Shown: positions 8,218 through 14,922 of the stretch, in pieces
Layout: each line of letters begins with the position of its first letter
How positions within the stretch are numbered: the first letter of the stretch is position 1
NCBI GenBank assembly: GCA_041741995.1
Contig: JBGSJN010000069.1
Span: 1 to 21,537, forward strand
Direction of reading: 5' to 3'
Source of the DNA: WTXA01 sp041741995
GTDB taxonomy: Bacteria; Bacillota; TC1
Length of the DNA stretch: 21,537 nt
The notes under the pieces: generated by a model
Database searches by the model: none
What the model was told of the DNA's origin: nothing
The model's input: the letters and a program-made list of their open reading frames with translations, nothing else
Position numbers and translations under genes: made by a program

Positions 8218-9396
8218 TTGAATAAATTTAAAAAAATAGCCAAGATCATACTGAAAGTAATAGTAGTAGTGTTTGCTTTAATAGGTATAACAGCAACTGT
8301 ATTAATGGCTAATCTAATAAAAACGCCAAAGGAATTATTGACAGCTATAAGTACATATCAGTTAATCAGTTCTCGTTTCTACATGAAGGTCAATGACAAT
8401 GAATTAGTAGAAGGTATTTCAAGAGGTATGGCTGCTTCTTTGAATGACCCATATTCCATATACTATACTAAAGCAGAAATAAAAGAGTTCAATACACAGT
8501 TGAATGGAATTTATGCTGGTATAGGAATGGTACTGGGATTGGATAAGGAAACTAATCTCATAAAAGGTATAAGGGTGTTTACAGACTCGCCAGCTGAAAA
8601 AGCAGGACTATTACCAGGTGATATAATTATAGAAATTGATGGTAAGTCTGCTGAAGGTATGGACACAGAAACTGTAGCTGCAAATGTCAAGGGGCTAGAG
8701 GGTTCTAAAGTTAACCTTGTAATATTTAGAGATAATGAATACCTGGATTTTGAAATCACCAGAGAAGTTATACAAGTACCTTCGGTAACAAGCAAGTTTT
8801 TAAACGAAGAGACTTTATATATTGAAATATCAACTTTTAATGATAATACAACTAAGGAATTTAGAAATATGTTAGCTGGACTTGAAAGAGATCCGCAGAA
8901 CATAATATTAGATTTAAGAAACAATGGTGGAGGACTTTTAGACCAAGCAGTTGAAATAGCTAGATACTTCACTCCTGGTGGCGTAGTATTATATGAAACA
9001 GGACGTAACCAGAAAGATTTGATACCTTTTGTAGTAGATAGCAGCCTTTATTTAAATAAACCATTAGTAGTATTAGTTAATGAAAATTCAGCCAGTGCTT
9101 CAGAAGTATTAGCTGGAGCAATTCAAGACTATAAGTCAGGAACCTTGATAGGTGACAATACTTTTGGTAAGGCTGTGGTACAAAGTATATATCCGTTACC
9201 TACAGGAGGAGCACTTAAATTAACTACACAAAGGTACCTAACACCAAAGGAAAGAGATTTAAGCAAAGAAGGACTGACTCCTGACATAAAACTGCTTATG
9301 ACAGAAGAAGATTATAAAAAAATTGATTATACAGCTTTACCAGATATTAATAATGATCTGCAGTTGATAGAAGCTATTAATTACTTTAACAAATAG
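8218..9396 (+). CDS. S41-family C-terminal processing protease (CtpA/CtpB-like)
   Basis: A membrane-anchored serine protease (392 residues) acting outside the membrane. It has an N-terminal transmembrane helix (about 10-33), a helical region, a PDZ domain (about 90-180, with the carboxylate-binding area near GIYAGIG and AGLLPGD) and an S41 catalytic core. The catalytic set is visible: nucleophile S293 in SASASE, K318 in TFGKA and Q322 four residues later. Such proteases trim or degrade exported proteins, often wall enzymes or their regulators, so the hydrolases encoded just upstream are plausible substrates (inference). The start is TTG with GGAG at 8204-8207 inside the preceding gene; the gap to that gene is one base. 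A terminator follows. Confidence 0.93.
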   Translation: MNKFKKIAKIILKVIVVVFALIGITATVLMANLIKTPKELLTAISTYQLISSRFYMKVNDNELVEGISRGMAASLNDPYSIYYTKAEIKEFNTQLNGIYAGIGMVLGLDKETNLIKGIRVFTDSPAEKAGLLPGDIIIEIDGKSAEGMDTETVAANVKGLEGSKVNLVIFRDNEYLDFEITREVIQVPSVTSKFLNEETLYIEISTFNDNTTKEFRNMLAGLERDPQNIILDLRNNGGGLLDQAVEIARYFTPGGVVLYETGRNQKDLIPFVVDSSLYLNKPLVVLVNENSASASEVLAGAIQDYKSGTLIGDNTFGKAVVQSIYPLPTGGALKLTTQRYLTPKERDLSKEGLTPDIKLLMTEEDYKKIDYTALPDINNDLQLIEAINYFNK

Positions 9397-9404
9397 AGAT
9401 TATC

Positions 9405-9428
9405 AAAACTGGCTTCGGCCAGTTTTTT
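9405..9428 (+). terminator. Rho-independent terminator after the S41 protease gene
   Basis: AAAACTGGC (9405-9413) pairs perfectly with GCCAGTTTT (9418-9426) around a TTCG tetraloop, and the T-run extends to 9428. It ends the eight-gene operon but lies only 6 bases before the uvrB ribosome binding site. Confidence 0.85.
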
Positions 9429-9444
9429 GTAAATAGGAGGTAAC

Positions 9445-11418
9445 TTGGAGAAACTAGATAAATTTGATTTAGTATCAGATTTTAAACCAGCCGGTGATCA
9501 ACCTGAAGCAATAAAATCCTTGGTTAAAGGACTACTAGAAGGACATGTTCATCAGACATTACTTGGTGTTACCGGAAGCGGTAAGACTTTTACTATGGCC
9601 AATATCATCGCAGAGGTCAATAAACCAACTTTAATAATGGCACCTAATAAGACTTTAGCAGCTCAATTATGCAGTGAATTTAAGGAATTTTTTCCTAACA
9701 ATGCAGTTGAGTTTTTTGTAAGTTATTATGACTATTACCAACCTGAAGCCTACATACCAAATTCTGATACATATATCTCAAAAGATAGCGCAATAAATGA
9801 TGAAATTGATAAATTACGACACTCTGCTACATCTGCTCTATTTGAAAGAAGAGATGTAATTATCGTTGCCAGTGTTTCTTGTATATATGGACTTGGTTCA
9901 CCAGAAGATTACAAAACCATGCTTTTATCAATCAGAGAAGGTCAAAATATTTCTCGAGAAGAAATTGTTAGTAAGCTTGTTGATATACAATATACAAGAA
10001 ACGATATGAATTTCATAAGAAACACTTTTAGACTAAGGGGCGATGTGATTGAAATAATCCCAGCCAGTTTATCTGAGCAAGGGTATAGAATTGAACTTTT
10101 TGGTGATGAGATTGAAAAGATTTTAGAATTTGATATCTTGACAGGTGAGGTTTTAGGGAATCTTAAACATTTAGCTGTTTTTCCAGCTAGTCACTATATT
10201 GTTTCCGAAGAAAAATTAAATAAGGCTATGGAGAATATTAGAGCTGAACTTGTTGATAGGTTGAAGTATTTCAAGGACAACAACAAATTAGTTGAAGCCC
10301 AAAGACTTGAAGAAAGAACGCTGCATGATTTAGAAATGATACAGGAAATAGGACATTGTTCTGGGATAGAAAATTACTCAAGACATTTAACCGGCAAGGA
10401 AGCTGGAGAAATGCCTAATACGTTAATAGATTATTTTCCAGATGATTTCTTAATTTTTGCCGATGAGTCACATGTTACAATACCGCAAGTGGGGGGAATG
10501 TATGCAGGAGACCGGTCAAGAAAACAAGTCTTAGTTGACTATGGATTTAGACTACCGTCTGCACTTGATAATAGACCTTTATCATTTATAGAATTTGAAG
10601 GAAAAATAAATCAGATAATCTACACTTCTGCAACACCTGGAAAATATGAACTTGAGCATAGTAGTAATTTCGTGCAACAAATTATTAGACCGACAGGTCT
10701 TTTAGACCCAGAGTTAGAAGTAAGACCTACCAAACATCAAGTTGATGATTTGCAGGAAGAGATAAATAAGAGGATAATAAAAAAAGAACGAGTTCTTGTA
10801 ACTACCCTTACAATAAAAATGGCAGAAGACTTAAGTGCATATTTTGAAAATGCAGGACTAAAAGTCAGGTATTTACATAGCGAAGTAAAAACCTTAGAGC
10901 GTATGGAAATAATCAGAGACTTAAGACTTGGTGTTTTTGATGTACTAATTGGTATCAATCTATTAAGAGAAGGCCTAGACTTGCCTGAAGTATCATTAGT
11001 GGCAATACTTGATGCAGACAAGGAAGGTTTCTTAAGATCAGAAAGGTCATTGATTCAAACTATAGGCCGTGCAGCAAGAAACAGTTCAGGTAAAGTTATT
11101 CTTTATGGTGACAAAATTACTGATTCTATGGCAAAAGCCATTGAAGAAACCAATCGGAGAAGAAAGATACAAGATGAATTCAATCATAAAAACAATATCG
11201 TACCAAAAACAATCATTAAGAATGTTAGAGATATTCTAGAGATTACATACAAAGGTGATCAAGTTAATAGAAAGCCAGCGGCAAAACTGAAGAAAAAAGA
11301 AATGTTGGCTATGATTAAGAATCTTGAAAAAGAAATGGCTATAAAAGCTAAAGACATGAAGTTTGAAGAAGCTGCTGAATTAAGAGATTTAATATTTGAG
11401 TTAAAAACTAATTTATAG
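9445..11418 (+). CDS. uvrB: Excinuclease ABC subunit B
   Basis: UvrB (657 residues, normal length) is the damage-verifying helicase-like subunit of nucleotide excision repair. It has Walker A GVTGSGKT (residues 41-48), the DNA-clamping beta-hairpin segment YYDYYQPEAYIP (94-105), the DEAD-like box DESH (340-343), helicase motifs such as YTSATPG and QTIGRAARN, and a C-terminal UVR domain (about 620-657) that contacts UvrC. The start is TTG, with AGGAGG at 9435-9440 four bases upstream; no better start fits the family N-terminus. uvrA, often adjacent in Firmicutes, is not downstream here. I see no LexA/DinR box and no clear promoter between the terminator and the start. Confidence 0.97.
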   Translation: MEKLDKFDLVSDFKPAGDQPEAIKSLVKGLLEGHVHQTLLGVTGSGKTFTMANIIAEVNKPTLIMAPNKTLAAQLCSEFKEFFPNNAVEFFVSYYDYYQPEAYIPNSDTYISKDSAINDEIDKLRHSATSALFERRDVIIVASVSCIYGLGSPEDYKTMLLSIREGQNISREEIVSKLVDIQYTRNDMNFIRNTFRLRGDVIEIIPASLSEQGYRIELFGDEIEKILEFDILTGEVLGNLKHLAVFPASHYIVSEEKLNKAMENIRAELVDRLKYFKDNNKLVEAQRLEERTLHDLEMIQEIGHCSGIENYSRHLTGKEAGEMPNTLIDYFPDDFLIFADESHVTIPQVGGMYAGDRSRKQVLVDYGFRLPSALDNRPLSFIEFEGKINQIIYTSATPGKYELEHSSNFVQQIIRPTGLLDPELEVRPTKHQVDDLQEEINKRIIKKERVLVTTLTIKMAEDLSAYFENAGLKVRYLHSEVKTLERMEIIRDLRLGVFDVLIGINLLREGLDLPEVSLVAILDADKEGFLRSERSLIQTIGRAARNSSGKVILYGDKITDSMAKAIEETNRRRKIQDEFNHKNNIVPKTIIKNVRDILEITYKGDQVNRKPAAKLKKKEMLAMIKNLEKEMAIKAKDMKFEEAAELRDLIFELKTNL

Positions 11419-11440
11419 TGAGTGGAATATCTGATATAAT
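11412..11440 (+). promoter_or_regulatory. Extended -10 promoter for the LTA-synthase-like gene and ispE
   Basis: A -35 TTTATA (11412-11417, overlapping the uvrB stop), a 17-base spacer and -10 TATAAT (11435-11440) with TG at 11432-11433. The predicted start, near 11447, is only about 13 bases before the ATG at 11460, so the leader would be very short. Confidence 0.65.
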
Positions 11441-11459
11441 TTAGAACATAGGTGTTAAA

Positions 11460-13217
11460 ATGAGAAAAAATATTGGTTATGTAAAAAAAGCAAGATTAAG
11501 AACCAAACCTGGAAGTAAGCGAAAAGTAAATGGAAACTTACCTAAAGTTCTTTGGTTTATTTACCCTGCCATATATATTTTTATTATACAATTTCTGGGT
11601 TTTGGAAGTGTAATAAAAGGTTTTGTAAATACACTTATGAATCCTTATACTTTTTTTCTATCTTATTTGATAATAACCGGATTTTCCTTTGTCCTTTGGT
11701 TATTTTTCGAAAATAGATGGGTTAGCTTTTCTGTGCTGAATGTGATTGGGGTAATTATTGCACTAGGTAACAGGTTTACAATAACTCAAGGAGAAACAGG
11801 TCTTGCTTTAAATAATCTGGGAATATTTAATGAACTCGGATTGATACAGAATGCAAACATAAGTACTTTCATACCTTTTATAATTATGCTTTTGCTATTC
11901 ATGCCTTTATTATATGTATGTATTTATTTTATGTATCAGTGGAAAGTAGGATTGAAGTTTAGAAAAATTGTTGCAACTGTTGCATTTTTAGTATTTATGA
12001 TATTTTCTCAATTGATTGTGCCATTAATATCAACATCAAGGACAACTTTATCTAATATTGATAAATTAGGTGTAATAGTTTTTTTTAATAACGGTTTCTT
12101 CGGCAAGGACAATATAAAATATCCTGATAAGGATGAAATAGCTAAAATAATGGAAAAAGTAGAGATCGAAAAAGATCAACCGATAACTAAACCTAATATT
12201 ATATTGTTACAGCTGAACAATTTTGTAGATTTAGGAAGAATTATGAATTCAAAAGTCGATGCTTTGAACAATTATAACAACACTTATACAGAAGCATCAA
12301 AATTCATTGTTGATTTATCTACAAAACAAAATGATAACCTGAATATTGAATTTGAAGTGCTTGCAGGTTTACCAGTTGAGTTTAATCCTAATGAATCTCA
12401 AGTAAGAGCAAGTAATACTAGGGAAGGAACTATTAGCTTAGGAGGAATATTGTCTAAACAAGGTTATGACAGCCTGAGCATATTACCTTATGAAAAAAAT
12501 GATAGAAATGATTTCTATAAAAAACTTAGCTTCGATAAATTTATCAGTAAAGATGATTTAGGACAAGGTACATCAACTGATGTTCTAACAGAAATCAAAA
12601 ATCAATTGACAATTTCCATAGAAAAAAATAAGCCTGTTTTTATTTATTCACACTTAAATGTTCTAGAAAATAAGTATGAAGAGAATACAATTGATAGATA
12701 CTTGCAAGATTTAAAAACACTTGATGATCAACTCGCGATATTATATCAAATAATACTAGATACAAAAGAACCAACAATCGTGCTTCTATATAGTGATAAT
12801 CTACCTACTTTAGGGGTTGAAAACAAAATATATTACGATTTGGGATATTTAGATGCTCAAGATTCTAAGATGGAATTGAATCAAAAAGTTAATAGTGGAG
12901 ATTTGATGATTTGGGATAACTACAATCAAGGCTCAAATTATACTAATGGTGAAACATTTGATTTATGTAGTATTCCTTACTTGTTGTTAAGTGAAGTAGA
13001 TTACCCAATGCCTAATTATCTACAGTATTTTCAGTATTTAAAAGATGAGATGAAAATGTCACGAATAAGTTCAGATTATTTAGAAATCAGTAATGTGCTT
13101 TTCGCAAATGATACCGATGAATATATAAGTTTGACGAAAGAATTTTCTGTTATTATCAAAGATATATTGGGTCCTTATAAATATGTAGAGGAGAACTTAA
13201 AGCTATGGTCAAAGTAA
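11460..13217 (+). CDS. LTA-synthase-like membrane protein, probably catalytically inactive
   Basis: A 585-residue protein with a basic N-terminus, five predicted transmembrane helices (about 29-48, 62-83, 87-103, 136-159, 168-190) and an external alkaline-phosphatase-like domain (about 243-535). This is the layout of lipoteichoic acid synthases and related phosphoglycerol transferases. Family landmarks remain: KPNIILLQ (244-251), EFEVLAGLP (297-305), SDNLPTLG (445-452), DLMIWDNY (481-488) and the C-terminal IPYLLLSE. Aligned by eye to LtaS, however, the metal-ligand Glu is N253, the nucleophile Thr is N293, the substrate His is L342, the second His is E403, and the DH pair is D446-N447. Only the Asp remains. 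Synthesis of lipoteichoic acid is therefore unlikely; a structural or regulatory role is inferred. The reading frame is intact. It has AGGTG at 11450-11454 and overlaps ispE by 13 bases. Confidence 0.8.
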   Translation: MRKNIGYVKKARLRTKPGSKRKVNGNLPKVLWFIYPAIYIFIIQFLGFGSVIKGFVNTLMNPYTFFLSYLIITGFSFVLWLFFENRWVSFSVLNVIGVIIALGNRFTITQGETGLALNNLGIFNELGLIQNANISTFIPFIIMLLLFMPLLYVCIYFMYQWKVGLKFRKIVATVAFLVFMIFSQLIVPLISTSRTTLSNIDKLGVIVFFNNGFFGKDNIKYPDKDEIAKIMEKVEIEKDQPITKPNIILLQLNNFVDLGRIMNSKVDALNNYNNTYTEASKFIVDLSTKQNDNLNIEFEVLAGLPVEFNPNESQVRASNTREGTISLGGILSKQGYDSLSILPYEKNDRNDFYKKLSFDKFISKDDLGQGTSTDVLTEIKNQLTISIEKNKPVFIYSHLNVLENKYEENTIDRYLQDLKTLDDQLAILYQIILDTKEPTIVLLYSDNLPTLGVENKIYYDLGYLDAQDSKMELNQKVNSGDLMIWDNYNQGSNYTNGETFDLCSIPYLLLSEVDYPMPNYLQYFQYLKDEMKMSRISSDYLEISNVLFANDTDEYISLTKEFSVIIKDILGPYKYVEENLKLWSK

Positions 13218-14071
13218 AAGCTTATGGAAAAATAAACCTAACACTTGAAGTTCTTGGTCTAAGAGAAGATGGCTATCATGAAATAAGAAGCATTATGCAA
13301 AATGTTGAACTTCATGACAAATTATACTTTGATAGTAGCGATGATGGAGACATTCACCTTTCTGGTAATAATGATAAGTTAAAATATGATAAAAATAATC
13401 TAATATATAAAGCTGCTGTAGTTTTAAAAGAATATACACAAACAATAGTTGGAGCCAATATCTATTTAGAAAAGAATATACCTATAGAAGCTGGGTTAGC
13501 TGGAGGCAGTGCAGATGCTGCAGCAACATTAATAGGATTGAATGAACTATGGAAATTGGATTTATCAATGGACAGATTAATGATGTTAGGTGCTAGTATT
13601 GGTTCTGATGTTCCTTTTTGCTTACTTGGTGATACTGCTTTAGTTGAAGGTCGAGGGGAAAAAGTAAACAGTATATTGTCTCCAGTAATGGAAAAGCTAT
13701 TGATAGTTAAGCCTGATTTTGGAGCAAGCACAAGATTAATCTATCAAAAATTCGATGAAGTTTTAAAAGAAAATGCACCGAATTATACAGAGTTGATGAT
13801 TAAGTCGATAGAAAGTAATAGTGACTATAAAAAATATTTACACAATGATTTGGAAAAAGTAACTACCAAGCTCTATCCAGAGGTTCATTCGATACTAGAA
13901 AAAATGCTTGAAAAGTGTGATTATGCATTGATGAGTGGCAGCGGTCCAACCTGTTTTGCTTTTGGCAGTGATGATGTGATAAATTTACTTTATGATTCAT
14001 TTAAGGCGAAATATGATGATGTGTATACTACATCCTTTAAACAGTATGGTTCAGCTGTATTTGTAATATAA
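13205..14071 (+). CDS. ispE: 4-diphosphocytidyl-2-C-methyl-D-erythritol kinase
   Basis: A GHMP-family kinase (288 residues) that phosphorylates 4-diphosphocytidyl-methylerythritol with ATP, the fourth enzymatic step of the MEP isoprenoid pathway in the cytoplasm. It shows AYGKINLTL with K9, the GHMP ATP-binding loop PIEAGLAGGSADAAA (residues 93-107), D135 in IGSDVPF, and the C-terminal glycine motif LMSGSGPT. K9 and D135 match the catalytic Lys and Asp of the family. The ATG lies inside the 3' end of the preceding gene, with GAGGAG at 13188-13193 about 11 bases upstream, so translation is probably coupled. Its isoprenoid product feeds undecaprenyl phosphate, the wall-polymer carrier, which loosely fits the neighbour. 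Confidence 0.96.
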   Translation: MVKVKAYGKINLTLEVLGLREDGYHEIRSIMQNVELHDKLYFDSSDDGDIHLSGNNDKLKYDKNNLIYKAAVVLKEYTQTIVGANIYLEKNIPIEAGLAGGSADAAATLIGLNELWKLDLSMDRLMMLGASIGSDVPFCLLGDTALVEGRGEKVNSILSPVMEKLLIVKPDFGASTRLIYQKFDEVLKENAPNYTELMIKSIESNSDYKKYLHNDLEKVTTKLYPEVHSILEKMLEKCDYALMSGSGPTCFAFGSDDVINLLYDSFKAKYDDVYTTSFKQYGSAVFVI

Positions 14072-14090
14072 AATTATTTTATGATATATT
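14061..14090 (+). promoter_or_regulatory. Possible promoter for spoVG
   Basis: TTGTAA (14061-14066, in the last codons of ispE), an 18-base spacer, and TATATT (14085-14090) with TG at 14082-14083. The TG would give an extended -10 like the other promoters here. Transcription from about 14097 would make a leader of about 120 bases containing the inverted repeat at 14132-14156. I looked for a sigma-H-type promoter, known for spoVG in Bacillus, and did not find a convincing one. Confidence 0.4.
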
Positions 14091-14131
14091 AACGAGAATA
14101 TTGTTTATTTTTCTTTAAATTAAGTTATTAT

Positions 14132-14156
14132 AAACATGTACTAAATATACATGTTT
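14132..14156 (+). repeat. Inverted repeat between ispE and spoVG
   Basis: AAACATGTA (14132-14140) and TACATGTTT (14148-14156) form a perfect 9-bp inverted repeat around 7 bases, followed by GTATATTTTT. It may be a weak terminator for ispE (AT-rich stem, imperfect T-run) or an operator or leader hairpin for spoVG. The symmetry is clear; the function is not. Confidence 0.55.
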
Positions 14157-14216
14157 GTATATTTTTGGTTAGTTATGTTCAAGATGAAAGAATTAATCAG
14201 AGAAAAGGAGAAATAA

Positions 14217-14504
14217 ATGGCTAAAGTTACAGATGTTAGAATTCGCAAAGGCTATGAGGAGGACAGTAAAGTTCGAGCTGTAGTTTCAGTTACCTTGGAT
14301 GATGCTTATGTAATCCATGGAATTAAAGTACTAAAAAGTGAAGAAGGCTATTTTATAGCGATGCCTTCAAAGAAATTAAAAGAGGGTGACTACAAGGACA
14401 TTTTCCACCCAATTAGTACTGAAGCTCGCCAGACATTACAAAAGGAAGTTTTAGAATTATTTGAAATCGAATTAGAAAAGATGCAACAACAAGAAGTTGA
14501 ATAA
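14217..14504 (+). CDS. spoVG: SpoVG family RNA/DNA-binding regulator
   Basis: SpoVG (95 residues, normal length), a small cytoplasmic regulator conserved in Firmicutes and some other bacteria. It binds nucleic acid and affects septation at sporulation and expression of surface or virulence genes, depending on species. The family pattern is clear: VTDVRIRKG at the N-terminus, then VIHGIKVLKSEEGYFIAMPSKK and FHPISTEARQ. The C-terminus ends in a Glu/Gln-rich helix. The ATG follows AAAGGAG at 14204-14210 by 6 bases. It is followed by a strong terminator, so it is probably monocistronic. Its presence does not prove sporulation, because non-sporulating bacteria also have it. Confidence 0.97.
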   Translation: MAKVTDVRIRKGYEEDSKVRAVVSVTLDDAYVIHGIKVLKSEEGYFIAMPSKKLKEGDYKDIFHPISTEARQTLQKEVLELFEIELEKMQQQEVE

Positions 14505-14523
14505 TTTTTAAATTAAGTCAAGT

Positions 14524-14556
14524 AAAGGGGATAGTTGTTTATAACTATCCCCTTTT
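14524..14556 (+). terminator. Rho-independent terminator after spoVG
   Basis: A 13-bp perfect stem, AAAGGGGATAGTT (14524-14536) with AACTATCCCCTTT (14543-14555), 6-base loop, and T-run 14553-14556 followed by an AT-rich stretch. The T-run is short but the stem is strong. The loop and 3' arm are shared with the next promoter. Confidence 0.85.
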
Positions 14557-14566
14557 ATGTTATAAT
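14538..14566 (+). promoter_or_regulatory. Extended -10 promoter for ybaB-recR-icd
   Basis: TTTATA (14538-14543) in the loop of the spoVG terminator, a 17-base spacer, and TATAAT (14561-14566) with TG at 14558-14559. The same -35 hexamer and spacing occur at 11412-11440. A second TATAAT at 14575-14580 has no comparable -35. Confidence 0.65.
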
Positions 14567-14585
14567 TTTAACTGTATAATCAAGT

Positions 14586-14590
14586 AGGAG
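14586..14590 (+). promoter_or_regulatory. Ribosome binding site that sets the ybaB start
   Basis: AGGAG ends one base before an in-frame GTG (14592), which is too close for initiation, and 10 bases before the ATG at 14601, which is taken as the start. Confidence 0.7.
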
Positions 14591-14600
14591 TGTGAATAAA

Positions 14601-14915
14601 ATGGGTTTTGGAAATATGCAAAAAATAATGCAACAAGCAAAAAAAATGCAACAGGATATGTTGAAAAAACAAGATGAACTTAAAGAAAGAACAATAGAAA
14701 TAACAAGTGGTGGCGGTGCTGTAAAAGTAGTCATAGCACTTGATCTATCTGTAAAATCTGTATCCATAGACAAGGATGTAGTAGATCCGGATGATGTTGA
14801 ATTATTGGAGAACCTAGTACTGGCAGCTATGCGTGAGAGCATAGAAAAAGCAAAAAGCATACAGGAAAAAGAAATGAGTTCTGTTACTGGAGGCCTTGGT
14901 CTCCCAGGCATGTAG
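14601..14915 (+). CDS. YbaB/EbfC family nucleoid-associated protein
   Basis: A 104-residue YbaB/EbfC-family DNA-binding protein. It starts MGFGNMQKIMQQAKKMQQDM, the usual Met- and Gln-rich N-terminal helix, followed by the strand region TIEITSGGGAVKV and the helical segment ending in EKAKSIQEKEMSSVTGG. Family members are dimeric, bind DNA and associate with the nucleoid; the exact role in repair is not settled. The common Firmicutes order dnaX-ybaB-recR is partly kept: recR follows 7 bases later, but spoVG rather than dnaX lies upstream. An earlier GTG at 14592 would add three residues but is too close to the ribosome binding site. Confidence 0.95.
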   Translation: MGFGNMQKIMQQAKKMQQDMLKKQDELKERTIEITSGGGAVKVVIALDLSVKSVSIDKDVVDPDDVELLENLVLAAMRESIEKAKSIQEKEMSSVTGGLGLPGM

Positions 14916-14922
14916 GTTTAGC

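Noticed and set aside
8511..8972. 153-codon open frame on the - strand
   Set aside because: It lies wholly opposite the S41 protease coding region, has a Ser/Ile/Leu-rich antisense composition and no ribosome binding site; it is a shadow of the real gene.
9397..9444. Search for an SOS (LexA/DinR) box before uvrB
   Set aside because: No GAAC-N4-GTTC-like or close variant was found in the gap; none is claimed.
14094..14099. GAGAAT as a sigma-H -10 for spoVG
   Set aside because: No AGGA-type -35 at the right distance, so the match is too weak to claim sporulation-sigma control.
14575..14580. Second TATAAT upstream of ybaB as a separate promoter
   Set aside because: No adequate -35 at 16-18 bases and no TGn spacing; 14561-14566 is the better -10.
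14896..14898. TTG start for recR overlapping ybaB
   Set aside because: GGAGG lies only two bases upstream, and the extra residues do not match the RecR N-terminus, which begins properly at 14923.
14555..14911. 118-codon open frame on the - strand
   Set aside because: It is antisense to ybaB, Cys/Phe/Ser-rich, with no supporting start signals.
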